From Thalassospira sp. (GTDB lineage Bacteria; Pseudomonadota; Alphaproteobacteria; Rhodospirillales; Thalassospiraceae): a DNA stretch of 64,000 nt. The stretch is taken from assembly GCF_030690045.1 (NCBI RefSeq), contig NZ_JAUYHK010000010.1, forward strand, positions 62,001-126,000, in the 5' to 3' direction. Below, in pieces: positions 28,963-37,682 of the stretch; position 1 is the stretch's first letter; each line of letters starts with the position of its first letter. The translations under genes were made by a program, and so were the position numbers. The notes below the pieces were generated by a model. It saw only the letters and a program-made list of their open reading frames with translations. It had not been told where the DNA came from and did no database searches.

Positions 28963-30882
28963 ATGTGGCACCGCGACTCAGACAGATTTCGCATGTTCAC
29001 GCGCCGCGCCGCCATTCTGGGCGCCGGGCAAGGCCTGCTTTTGACCGGGCTTGCCGCCCGCATGTATTATCTTCAGGTCATGGAAAGCGACCGTTACACG
29101 GTTCTGGCCGACGACAACCGTATTTCCCATCGCCTGTTGCCACCGCCACGCGGCCTGATTACGGATCGTTTCGGCGTGCCTTTGGCGATCAATCAGCAAA
29201 ACTATCACATCCTGATCGTCCGCGAACAAACCCCTGATGTCCGCCGCACCCTCGAAGTTCTGAACCGGATCATCGATCTTGGCGCCGATACCATCGAACG
29301 GGTGGAACGCGACGTTGCGCGCAAACGGTCCTTTGTGCCGGTCACGGTGCGCGACAATCTCAGTTGGGATGAAGTTGCCCGGATCGGCGTCAATGCCCCC
29401 GATTTGCCGGGTATCATCATCGATGCCGGGCAATTGCGCGATTATCCCGAAGGCCCGCATCTGGCCCATGCGATGGGCTATGTCGCCGCCGTTTCGGAAA
29501 AGGAACTGACCGGCGATCCGTTGCTGGAACTGCCGGGGTTCCGGGTGGGCAAGAATGGCGTTGAACGGGTTTACGATCTTGCCCTGCGCGGCAAGGCCGG
29601 GACCAGTCAGGTCGAAGTCAATGCGCTGGGCCGGGTGATCCGCGAACTGGACCGCGAAGAAGGCCAAAGCGGCAGCACGGTCGTCATGACCCTTGATATC
29701 GAATTGCAGCGCTACACCAATCAGCGCCTTTCGGACAAGGAAAGTGCCGCTGCCGTTGTTCTGGATGTCCATAATGGCGAGGTTCTGGCCCTTGCCTCCC
29801 ATCCCAGTTATGATCCCAATGCCTTTACCAACGGCATTTCGCATAAATTGTGGAACAGCCTGCTGAATAACGAATATGCCCCGCTGACCAACAAGGCGAC
29901 CAATGGCAGTTATGCGCCGGGCTCCACCTTCAAGATGTGCGTCGCCCTTGCCGCCCTTGATGCCGGTGTGATCACGCCCGAACAACGCTTTTTCTGCCCC
30001 GGCCATCTTGATCTGGGGTCTTCGCGGTTTCACTGCTGGAAACGTGGTGGGCATGGCTGGGTCAATCTGCATGATTCAATGAAACATTCCTGCGATGTTT
30101 ATTATTACGAAATATCGCAGAAAATCGGCATTGACCGCATTGCCGCAATGGCACGCAAACTGGGCCTTGGCGAACCGACAGGCATTGATCTGCCGACCGA
30201 ACGTAGCGGTCTGATCCCGACCCGCGACTGGAAAGAAGTCCAGATCGGCCAACGCTGGCAGGGCGGCGAAACCCTGATTTCGGCAATCGGGCAGGGCTAT
30301 GTTCTGGCAACCCCCCTGCAACTGGCGACCATGACGGCCCGGCTGGCGTCGGGCAAGGCCGTGGTGCCGCATCTGACCCGCGATCATATCGACGCCGATG
30401 GCACCACCACCCGCATCGTCGAAGAATTCCCGGAAATGGCGATCAATCGCGCCCATCTGAACCATATCCGCAATGCGATGAATGGTGTGACCAACGAAAC
30501 CCGTGGCACCGCCTATAACTCCCGCATCAAGATTGCCGGTATGGAAATGGCGGGCAAAACCGGCACCAGTCAGGTGCGCCGCATCACCATGCGCGAACGC
30601 ACAACAACCGGGGTGATCGGCAATGACAAACTACCGTGGAAATTCCGCGACCATGCCTTGTTTGTCGCTTTTGCCCCGATTGAAAATCCGCGTTATGCCT
30701 GTGCGGTGATTGTCGAACATGGCGGATCCGGGTCCGGGGTCGCCGCCCCGATCGCCCGTGATATTCTGATCAAGGCGCAGGAACTTAATTCCAGTGCGCC
30801 GGGCATTTCCGCTACCACCTATCAGCCCGGCGGTCAGGTCTCCAGACCCGGCAAGGCCGTGGAAGAACCGTCAGAAAGCTAG
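28963..30882 (+). CDS. mrdA: Penicillin-binding protein 2 (peptidoglycan transpeptidase)
   Basis: About 639 residues from the ATG at 28963; a GTG 39 bp upstream is also open and the ribosome binding site does not decide. One N-terminal membrane anchor (about 13-35) is followed by the class B pedestal domain (PPRGLITDRFGVPLA) and the transpeptidase domain. Active-site motifs: S321 in GSTFKM, SCD in HSCDVYYYEI, and K532 in KTGTSQ. It crosslinks new glycan for cell elongation with RodA, encoded 9 bp downstream. Confidence 0.96.
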   Translation: MWHRDSDRFRMFTRRAAILGAGQGLLLTGLAARMYYLQVMESDRYTVLADDNRISHRLLPPPRGLITDRFGVPLAINQQNYHILIVREQTPDVRRTLEVLNRIIDLGADTIERVERDVARKRSFVPVTVRDNLSWDEVARIGVNAPDLPGIIIDAGQLRDYPEGPHLAHAMGYVAAVSEKELTGDPLLELPGFRVGKNGVERVYDLALRGKAGTSQVEVNALGRVIRELDREEGQSGSTVVMTLDIELQRYTNQRLSDKESAAAVVLDVHNGEVLALASHPSYDPNAFTNGISHKLWNSLLNNEYAPLTNKATNGSYAPGSTFKMCVALAALDAGVITPEQRFFCPGHLDLGSSRFHCWKRGGHGWVNLHDSMKHSCDVYYYEISQKIGIDRIAAMARKLGLGEPTGIDLPTERSGLIPTRDWKEVQIGQRWQGGETLISAIGQGYVLATPLQLATMTARLASGKAVVPHLTRDHIDADGTTTRIVEEFPEMAINRAHLNHIRNAMNGVTNETRGTAYNSRIKIAGMEMAGKTGTSQVRRITMRERTTTGVIGNDKLPWKFRDHALFVAFAPIENPRYACAVIVEHGGSGSGVAAPIARDILIKAQELNSSAPGISATTYQPGGQVSRPGKAVEEPSES

Positions 30883-30891
30883 GACTGCTCC

Positions 30892-32052
30892 ATGCCATCG
30901 CGTTATCGCATCGGTCAAGACCCGGATTACGTTCCGATCGGACGGCGGTTATTGCTGCTGAACTGGACGCTGGTGCTGTTGCTCGCCGCCTTGGCGGGCA
31001 TCGGTTTTGCCATGCTCTATTCGGCGGCCAATGGCTCCATCGAACCCTGGGCCGAACGGCAAATGGTCCGTTTTGCTTTCGGTCTGGTTGTGATGATCAT
31101 CATCGCCATCAGCGATATCCGCCTGTGGTTGCGCCTGTCCTATGTGATTTATGCTGTTGCCCTGATCCTTTTGATCGGCGTTGAAATCCGGGGCGAGATC
31201 GGCATGGGGGCCCAACGCTGGATCAATCTGGGTTTCTTTCAATTGCAACCTTCGGAATTGATGAAAATCGCGCTGGTACTGTCCCTCGCCCGCTATTTTC
31301 ACGGCCTGACCGTCGAAGAAACCGGCAGCATCACCTTGCTGATCCCGCCGCTTTTGATGGTTGCCGCCCCGGCCGCCCTTGTGCTGCGCCAACCGGATCT
31401 TGGCACCGCCCTGCTTTTGATTGCCGGGGGCGGGGTTATTTTCTGGCTTTCGGGGGTGCGTATCTGGAAATTCGGGCTGGTACTGGCTGCCGGTCTTGCC
31501 GCCATTCCGATTGGCTGGCAGTTTCTGCATGATTATCAAAAAAAGCGCGTCCTGACCTTCATGAACCCGGAAAATGACCCACTGGGTGCCGGATATCACA
31601 TTACCCAGTCCAAAATTGCGCTGGGATCGGGCGGGATCTTTGGCAAGGGCTATATGCTGGGCTCGCAAAGCCATCTGAATTTCCTGCCCGAAAAACAGAC
31701 CGACTTTATCTTTACCATGCTGGGCGAGGAATTCGGGCTGGTCGGTGGCATTGCCCTGCTGCTGATCTATACGCTGGTGATTGTCTATGGCTTTGTCATT
31801 GCCCTGCGCTGCCGCAACCAGTTTGGCCGTCTGGTCGCCCTTGGCATCACATCGACGTTTTTTCTGTATGTCTTTATCAATATCGCCATGGTGATGGGAC
31901 TGGTGCCGGTGGTGGGGGTGCCTTTGCCGCTGGTGTCTTATGGCGGCACGGTGATGCTGACCATTCTGGTCAGTTTCGGCCTGTTGCTCAGCGTATCGGT
32001 CCATCGCGATATCCGCATTTCCCGACAGGGCAATGATGATGGCCGCGATTGA
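30892..32052 (+). CDS. rodA: Rod shape-determining protein RodA (SEDS glycosyltransferase)
   Basis: 386 residues with about ten membrane segments. SEDS signatures: GAQRWINLGFFQLQPSELMK, LRQPDLGTALL and the C-terminal PVVGVPLPLVSYGGT. It polymerises lipid II into glycan strands together with PBP2. Last protein gene of the rod-shape cluster; tRNA-Lys follows 103 bp later. Confidence 0.96.
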   Translation: MPSRYRIGQDPDYVPIGRRLLLLNWTLVLLLAALAGIGFAMLYSAANGSIEPWAERQMVRFAFGLVVMIIIAISDIRLWLRLSYVIYAVALILLIGVEIRGEIGMGAQRWINLGFFQLQPSELMKIALVLSLARYFHGLTVEETGSITLLIPPLLMVAAPAALVLRQPDLGTALLLIAGGGVIFWLSGVRIWKFGLVLAAGLAAIPIGWQFLHDYQKKRVLTFMNPENDPLGAGYHITQSKIALGSGGIFGKGYMLGSQSHLNFLPEKQTDFIFTMLGEEFGLVGGIALLLIYTLVIVYGFVIALRCRNQFGRLVALGITSTFFLYVFINIAMVMGLVPVVGVPLPLVSYGGTVMLTILVSFGLLLSVSVHRDIRISRQGNDDGRD

Positions 32053-32155
32053 CCGGAAACTTGCACAACAAACGAATTTACGCTGGACAACACCGCCCCG
32101 GCAACGCTATAACCCGCTGCGTTCCGGCCTAAAGACCTGAACACGGACAAAAGAT

Positions 32156-32231
<76 letters not shown>

Positions 32232-32234
32232 TCC

Positions 32235-32278
32235 AAACCCCAGAAAACCTTTGCGTTTTCCGGGGTTTTGTCTTTTTT
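32235..32278 (+). terminator. Terminator after tRNA-Lys
   Basis: AAACCCC-A-GAAAAC pairs with GTTTTC-C-GGGGTTT with one mismatch, followed by TTGTCTTTTTT, right behind the tRNA. Confidence 0.87.
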
Positions 32279-32286
32279 GCCCCCCC

Positions 32287-33630
32287 TTATCCTTGCGCCT
32301 GCACACACCGGTTCCGACCGCGTTCCTTGGCCTGATACAGCGCCCTGTCGGCCCGGCCATACAGGGCATCAATCAGGGTTTCGGTATTTTCCGCCCGTTC
32401 TGTCCCGTGCGGCTGGGCTGACAGGGATGCGACCCCGAAACTGGCGGTGTAGTGCATTTTGGCGGCATCACATACCACCTCGTCTTCTTCAATCGCCATG
32501 CGCAGGCGTTCAGCGACGATCATTGCCCCTTCGGCACCCTCACCGGGCAACATCACGGCAAATTCCTCGCCGCCGATCCGGGCCGGAAGATCAATATCGC
32601 GCAAACCCTCGCGCAAAACCCGCGACAGGGACATCAACACCTGATCCCCGGCGCGATGGCCATATTGATCATTGAGTTTCTTGAAATGATCCAGATCCAG
32701 CAGAACCAGTGAAACCGGCACATGGCGACGTTTCCAGACTGAAATCGCCCCTTCCAGTCGCATCAGAAGTGTCCGCCGATTGGCAAGCCCGGTTAACGGA
32801 TCGGTCGCCGCCAGCTGTTCCAGCTTTGCCATCGCCTCATTCAATTCGCGGGTGCGTTGTTCCACCCGCACCTCCAACGACTGGTTGGCCTGTTGCAAAT
32901 CATCGCGTGCCGCCTGCAATTCGCCGATCTGACGGCGGATCAGGGCAAAAAGCCCGGCCGTCACCGCCCCCAGAACCTGTAATTCATCATCATGCCGGTA
33001 TTGTGGTGGCGGGGCGAGGGGCCGTTTCATATCGGTCGGATCGGATTGCACCATATAATCGGTCAGTTGCAGGATCGGCCGGGTCACCGTGCGAAACGTC
33101 ATCGCAACAAAACAGATCGTCACCACAAAGGCATAAATCAGCGCCCCGCTGACAATCACCCGGACCCGCTGAAAAAAGGCTACCACAAAGGAATGCGGAT
33201 TAAGATCGACTTCCAGATGACCGACCGGCGGCAGGTTGCCAGGCGCCGGGGCATCAAGGATAAACCGATGGGTAACCGGCCCGCCAAACAGGACATCATC
33301 CCAAAACGACTCATGAAGTTCGTAGAAAGGGGAAATCTGTTCTCCCGGAACGGAACCCTCTCGATCCACCAGCCGGGCCCGGATGAAGCTCCGCTGGGTC
33401 AGCACCCCCGCCATCACGGCATTGACCAGATCGGCATCCTTCTGGGACAAGGCACGGGCCGCCACCGGCATGCTGGCGCTGATCACCCGGTCATTATTTT
33501 GCTGATAGACGGTATGAAGCCAGCGATAATCAAGCCAGATTTGCACACAACTGATCGAAAGCCCCAGCCCGAACGCAATCATGAACGCCATCAGCAGATG
33601 ACGGGTCGCAATTGAACTGCCCAGCTTCAT
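32287..33630 (-). CDS. Membrane diguanylate cyclase with periplasmic domain
   Basis: About 447 residues from the ATG at 33630; a GTG 51 bp upstream is an alternative. Two membrane segments (about 10-30 and 155-180) enclose a periplasmic domain of about 125 residues. A HAMP-like linker and coiled coil (QSLEVRVEQRTRELNEAMAK) lead to a GGDEF domain with active site IGGEEF. RDID lies exactly five residues before GGEEF, an intact inhibitory site. The gene follows a sugar-type binding-protein gene after less than 100 bp, which suggests the binding protein signals to this enzyme, as NspS does to MbaA in Vibrio. Confidence 0.9.
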   Translation of the reverse strand: MKLGSSIATRHLLMAFMIAFGLGLSISCVQIWLDYRWLHTVYQQNNDRVISASMPVAARALSQKDADLVNAVMAGVLTQRSFIRARLVDREGSVPGEQISPFYELHESFWDDVLFGGPVTHRFILDAPAPGNLPPVGHLEVDLNPHSFVVAFFQRVRVIVSGALIYAFVVTICFVAMTFRTVTRPILQLTDYMVQSDPTDMKRPLAPPPQYRHDDELQVLGAVTAGLFALIRRQIGELQAARDDLQQANQSLEVRVEQRTRELNEAMAKLEQLAATDPLTGLANRRTLLMRLEGAISVWKRRHVPVSLVLLDLDHFKKLNDQYGHRAGDQVLMSLSRVLREGLRDIDLPARIGGEEFAVMLPGEGAEGAMIVAERLRMAIEEDEVVCDAAKMHYTASFGVASLSAQPHGTERAENTETLIDALYGRADRALYQAKERGRNRCVQAQG

Positions 33631-33721
33631 GGCGGACAGATTGCGTGGCTTTTGGTTGTTATGATCCCTGGATGCCGACACCAGCCAAATTTCTCCCCAC
33701 CCGGATGATATTCTCCCGGTA

Positions 33722-34855
33722 TTATTCTACACGCTTTGTCACTGCCGCCAACAACGTGTCGAGATCAAACCGGTATTCCGGTAATTCAGGATGAGCACGC
33801 CGGGAGAAAGCCCCAAAATCAATCACATTCCAGTCCCGGTCGCCAAGGGCATCCTGAAACACGGCCACATTGGTCCGATCAATCGCCAGCATCGGAAAGC
33901 TGAAATCCCGGCCCTTTGTCAACAATCCATGATGATAGTCATGGATCAGCACCATCATCCATGCCCCGGCCATAAAATGCCCGCCATGGGTCATGGTCAT
34001 CTCGCCCAGCACTACCAGATCAAGGGCTTCTTGCGACCAGTTCAAACCGGCAATCATCACATCTTCCCCCGGCGCACGTCCGGCTTCGCGCAATGCCTGA
34101 ATAGCACCCAGTGCAATCGGGTCATTGGCCGCCCACACCAGATCGACACATCCCCCCATCTCAATCCAGTTGCGCGTCCGGCGATAGGCTTCGTCATAGG
34201 ACCAGTTCACCACAAGACGGCGCTGTTCGACCATTGCCGGGAATTCGCGCAAGGCCCGGTCAAGTCCGGCAAGCCGGTCGATTGATGCCGGGGTCAATTG
34301 ATCCCCCGCCAGCGTCAGCAAACACAAATCCTTGCGCCCGGCCAAGTCCGGCCCGGCATCCTGTGCCGCCATCACCAGCGACCGGGCAATCTCATACCCG
34401 GCCCGGTCATTATCCGGGGTCAGGGTGGCAATCCAGCGGGACAAATCATCCCCGGCCCTTGCCAGACGGCCCTTTTGCGCAAGTGTCAGGTCATTGAGCA
34501 ACATAAAAACCGGTATGTTGCGCGCATTGGCCTCAATCACGATGCGGCTGCCCTGCTGATATTCATTGACCGCAATAATATAATCGGGGGGTGGGTCCAT
34601 GGCAAAAACCCGGTTGGTATTTTCCGCCATCAGGGGCCAGTCACGATTGCTGTCAAACACAATGACCTCAAATCCGAGCTGCGCTGCCGCTGCCCGCATT
34701 GTGTCGCTGACATCTTTCCAGAAACCGCTATCGCCAAATCCGGGATTGATAAAGGCAACCCGTGGAACCCCGGATACCGGGGCAGTCTGCCCATAGGCCC
34801 GCATCGGGCAGCACATCGCCACCGTCAGCAGAATCAAAATTCTTAAATGCCGCAC
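33722..34855 (-). CDS. Periplasmic sugar-type binding protein (Peripla_BP_4-like)
   Basis: 377 residues with a clear signal peptide (LRILILLTVAMCCPMRAYGQ). The mature part has the two-lobe pattern of ABC sugar-binding proteins: VAFINPGFGDSGFWKDVSD at the start, DYIIAVNEYQQG, NIPVFMLLND, and VDLVWAANDPIALGAIQAL. No permease or ATPase gene is adjacent. Instead it lies upstream of, and in the same direction as, a membrane diguanylate cyclase, so a sensory role is more likely than transport. Confidence 0.82.
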   Translation of the reverse strand: MRHLRILILLTVAMCCPMRAYGQTAPVSGVPRVAFINPGFGDSGFWKDVSDTMRAAAAQLGFEVIVFDSNRDWPLMAENTNRVFAMDPPPDYIIAVNEYQQGSRIVIEANARNIPVFMLLNDLTLAQKGRLARAGDDLSRWIATLTPDNDRAGYEIARSLVMAAQDAGPDLAGRKDLCLLTLAGDQLTPASIDRLAGLDRALREFPAMVEQRRLVVNWSYDEAYRRTRNWIEMGGCVDLVWAANDPIALGAIQALREAGRAPGEDVMIAGLNWSQEALDLVVLGEMTMTHGGHFMAGAWMMVLIHDYHHGLLTKGRDFSFPMLAIDRTNVAVFQDALGDRDWNVIDFGAFSRRAHPELPEYRFDLDTLLAAVTKRVE

Positions 34856-34975
34856 AATGATTTCCCACCATCTGACTACCTGCCATCAGGGATATGTCAA
34901 ATCAGACATAATCAATATGGCGGGGCGGGTCAAACATTGTAGCATCCCTCTTCCGGATAGGTTACCCGCAGATTT

Positions 34976-35716
34976 TCAGGATGCAGCAGGCACCTGATGG
35001 GCCAGCAACACCTCGCGCTGCACGGCACGAAACAGCGCGGTGTAATCCAGATTGACATAATCAATCTGCCATTCGACCAGCCGGGCAAACAGATCGGCAT
35101 TCGGGGTGTCGATAAAGATCATGGTTTCAAGGCCCTGCGCTTTGGCGGCCTCAATGGCCTCCTTGCTGACTTCATGTTCCATGAATTCAAAAATCTGCGC
35201 ATGTTCGCGGGCCACCGCCTTTTCCGGTGTTTTTGCAATCGACATCTGGATATTGCGCCGGATGTCCGGGGCAATGCGCCACATTTCATCGCGAATGCGG
35301 GCCGAAAACGATCCGAAAAACACATCATCGCCAAAATCGAAATCGCGCAACATCGCCACCACGGCGGCCACATCGGCTTCCTTGATTTCACAATACAGCT
35401 TCACCCGCCCTTTCAGACGACGCAAAAAATCTTCCAGCCGCGGCACAACTTCCCCGGCAAAAGCCGGATCGAACCAGCTTCCGGCATCCAGCGCATCAAT
35501 ATCGCGGCTGTGCATGTCCGCAATCGCCCCGCTGCCATTGGTGGTGCGATCCACAGTTTCGTCATGCAGCACATATAAAACCCCGTCTGCCGACTGGCGC
35601 ACATCGAATTCGATGTAATCGGCCCGTGCCGCAATCGCCTTTTCGGCACTGGCAAAGGTATTTTCCGGGGCATTACGATTGTCGCCGCGATGAAAAACAA
35701 GGGAAACAGGTTTCAT
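34976..35716 (-). CDS. Glycerophosphodiester phosphodiesterase
   Basis: 246 residues from the ATG at 35716, with GGAG 9 bp upstream. GDPD signatures: FHRGDNRNAPENT (catalytic His and Arg with the PENT motif), DYIEFDVRQSADGVLYVLHDETVDRTTNGSG, and EIKEADV. It hydrolyses phospholipid headgroup diesters such as glycerophosphocholine to glycerol-3-phosphate and an alcohol. No signal peptide, so it is cytoplasmic. Choline released this way could be degraded via betaine to sarcosine, whose oxidase genes lie 2 kb away; that link is an inference. Confidence 0.92.
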   Translation of the reverse strand: MKPVSLVFHRGDNRNAPENTFASAEKAIAARADYIEFDVRQSADGVLYVLHDETVDRTTNGSGAIADMHSRDIDALDAGSWFDPAFAGEVVPRLEDFLRRLKGRVKLYCEIKEADVAAVVAMLRDFDFGDDVFFGSFSARIRDEMWRIAPDIRRNIQMSIAKTPEKAVAREHAQIFEFMEHEVSKEAIEAAKAQGLETMIFIDTPNADLFARLVEWQIDYVNLDYTALFRAVQREVLLAHQVPAAS

Positions 35717-35792
35717 AAACGCGCACTCCATTGGTGTCGGGCGGGCAAGGTATCATTCGCCAGACGCCATAAACAAGCCAACCGGGGCAATT

Positions 35793-36863
35793 TCATGTCG
35801 GTGTCACAAAAATCCGCCGGTCTGGCAAACTGCCGACATCCCCCGCCGATTGCACGCCATCCACACCCGGCCTGTGCCGCACCCGCCATGCGGCGGGTGT
35901 CATGCCAATCAGACGTTTGAAATGGCGGATAAAATGCGACGCATCGGCAAATCCGGTTTCCATCGCAATATCGGTGATGTCACGTCGGCTATGATCCAGA
36001 ATCCACACCGCCGTCATCACCCGCAACCGCACATAGGATTGCGCCGGTCCGGCCCCGGTTTCGCGCAAAAACAGTCGTTCAAGCTGCCGCACCCCGATGT
36101 CAAGTCGACCGGCAAGGGTCGGCATGTCCAGCGGCGGGGCCATATTCTGTTCCATCAGCACCAGGGCGCGTTTGACCCGTGCATCGCGCACCGTCTGAAT
36201 GCCCTGCGGAATGACTGGCGGGGCGGGCTGGGCATCGTCGCCGGTGCGGGCGGCGGCGACCTGCATGATGTGCAGGCTTTTTTGCGCCGCCATCCGTGAT
36301 ACATGCCGTTCCACCAGCCACGCCGCCAGATCGACCGCCCCCATCCCGCCCGAACAGGTAATCCGGTCCCGGTCCACCACAAACAACCGGTCTGCCACCG
36401 GTGTCACATCGGGGAATTCCGCGATAAAATCATGATGATGAAACCAGCTGACGCAACAGCCATATCCCGTCATCACCCCGGCCCGGCATAACAGAAAACT
36501 GCCGGTACATACCCCGACCAGCGGCACATTCTGCGCCGCTGCCTGTCGGATAAACCCCCGTGCGGCATCCGATAACGGGTCCTGTTCATCCAGCAACCCG
36601 CCCACCACCACGATATAATCAAACCGTGCCGGATCGCCAAAGGCCTCGGTCGCCTGCACCGTAATGCCCGATGACGACGGCACGGCTTCCCCCACCCGGC
36701 CCAAAACCGCCCATCGGCATCTGATCGGCCGGGACCGGTCCCCCTCATCGGCAGAGAGCCGCAACACATCGACAAAATTGCCAAACGCGCCCAGCGTAAA
36801 TTTCCGCGCCAGCACAAACCCAACCGACAGAACGGTGGCAGGGGATAGTTTTTCACTTTTCAT
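35793..36863 (-). CDS. GlxA-type transcriptional regulator (DJ-1/PfpI plus AraC HTH)
   Basis: 356 residues from the ATG at 36863. The N-terminal amidotransferase-like domain (about 1-190) has GVCTGSFLLCRAGVMTG and the conserved WFHHHDF that follows. The C-terminal AraC domain has two HTHs (LAGRLDIGVRQLERLF and DIAMETGFADASHFIRHFKRL). Relatives such as GbdR, CdhR and SouR of Pseudomonas control betaine, carnitine and sarcosine catabolism. Here the sarcosine oxidase operon starts 0.8 kb away in the opposite direction, with vapBC between, so it is the likely regulator of soxBDAG. Confidence 0.9.
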   Translation of the reverse strand: MKSEKLSPATVLSVGFVLARKFTLGAFGNFVDVLRLSADEGDRSRPIRCRWAVLGRVGEAVPSSSGITVQATEAFGDPARFDYIVVVGGLLDEQDPLSDAARGFIRQAAAQNVPLVGVCTGSFLLCRAGVMTGYGCCVSWFHHHDFIAEFPDVTPVADRLFVVDRDRITCSGGMGAVDLAAWLVERHVSRMAAQKSLHIMQVAAARTGDDAQPAPPVIPQGIQTVRDARVKRALVLMEQNMAPPLDMPTLAGRLDIGVRQLERLFLRETGAGPAQSYVRLRVMTAVWILDHSRRDITDIAMETGFADASHFIRHFKRLIGMTPAAWRVRHRPGVDGVQSAGDVGSLPDRRIFVTPT

Positions 36864-36882
36864 CTGGCACCGCTTCCCGGTT

Positions 36883-36911
36883 TTGACGAATGGCGCAAAA
36901 TGATATACATT
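36883..36911 (+). promoter_or_regulatory. Candidate vapBC promoter
   Basis: TTGACG and TACATT are spaced by 17 bp. The -10 region overlaps a partial palindrome (ATACA ... TGTAT, 36905-36924), where VapB could bind for autoregulation. Confidence 0.4.
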
Positions 36912-36953
36912 GTTTTTTCGTGTATCATACATCCTCTTTCACAGGAGAAACCC

Positions 36954-37184
36954 ATGCAGGTTGCCAAATGGGGAAACAGTCTGGCCGTGCGGTTGCCTGC
37001 CGCGGTGGTCGAGGCCCTGAAACTGCGCGAAGGTGACAATATCGACATTTTTGTTGCCGACGAACGCACCTTTGCCCTGTCGCGCCAACTCGGACGTGAC
37101 GCCCTGATCGAAAGATTGCGCGCCTTTCGCGGTCGCCTGCCCGACGGGTTCCGGTTTGATCGCGACGATGCCCATGCAAGATAA
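36954..37184 (+). CDS. vapB: VapB-type antitoxin, AbrB/MazE fold
   Basis: 76 residues from the ATG preceded by CAGGAGAAA. The N-terminal AbrB-like swapped-hairpin domain reads MQVAKWGNSLAVRLPAAVVE followed by LREGDNIDI. The C-terminal tail (RLRAFRGRLPDGFRFDRDD) would wrap the toxin. The reading frame overlaps the start of vapC. Confidence 0.9.
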   Translation: MQVAKWGNSLAVRLPAAVVEALKLREGDNIDIFVADERTFALSRQLGRDALIERLRAFRGRLPDGFRFDRDDAHAR

Positions 37185-37581
37185 TTTCTTCGATACCAAC
37201 ATCCTGCTTTATCTTGCCTCAAACGATCACATCAAAGCACAAAAGGCCGAAATCCTGCTGGCATCCGGGGGTGTCATCAGCGTTCAGGTCCTCAATGAAA
37301 TCACCAGTATCGCCCGCCGGAAAATGAATTTGTCATGGGACGACACACGATCCTTTCTGGCCCTGATATCGGGCCTGTTACAGATTGAACCCCTCACCCG
37401 CGAAACCCATCAGACCGGCCTTGATCTGGCGGAAAAATACCGGTTGTCGGTCTATGACGCGATGATCGTTGCCGCCGCCCTTCTGGCCCGGTGCAATGTC
37501 CTGTGGTCCGAAGACATGCAGGATGGTCTTGTGGTCAATGGCACCCTGCGCATCCTCAACCCGTTTTCAACATCCCCCTGA
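37168..37581 (+). CDS. vapC: VapC-type PIN-domain ribonuclease toxin
   Basis: 137 residues from the ATG at 37168 (37174 is an alternative). The PIN domain has the first acidic residue in FFDTNILLYLA, Glu in VLNEITSIARRK, Asp in LSVYDAMIVAAALLARC and the last in LWSEDMQDG, the four metal-binding positions. It overlaps vapB by 17 bp. The pair sits between the GlxA-type regulator and the sarcosine oxidase operon, apparently a later insertion. Confidence 0.92.
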   Translation: MPMQDNFFDTNILLYLASNDHIKAQKAEILLASGGVISVQVLNEITSIARRKMNLSWDDTRSFLALISGLLQIEPLTRETHQTGLDLAEKYRLSVYDAMIVAAALLARCNVLWSEDMQDGLVVNGTLRILNPFSTSP

Positions 37582-37593
37582 TATATCGCATTC

Positions 37594-37611
37594 TGTCGTA
37601 ATCATACGACA
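37594..37611. promoter_or_regulatory. Palindrome upstream of soxB (first)
   Basis: TGTCGTA-ATCA-TACGACA is a perfect inverted repeat of 7-bp arms, 13 bp after the vapC stop and 72 bp before soxB. It is followed by AAAAA rather than T, so an operator is more likely than a terminator on the plus strand. Confidence 0.5.
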
Positions 37612-37630
37612 AAAATGTCGCTTTTGTTCT

Positions 37631-37649
37631 GCAAGAAACAAATTCTTGC
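37631..37649. promoter_or_regulatory. Palindrome upstream of soxB (second)
   Basis: GCAAGAA-ACAAA-TTCTTGC is a perfect inverted repeat of 7-bp arms, 34 bp before soxB. It is a candidate binding site for the GlxA-type regulator or another activator of the sox operon. Confidence 0.5.
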
Positions 37650-37682
37650 TGTCATACTGCGCCAAACATCGGGGTGCGGCAG

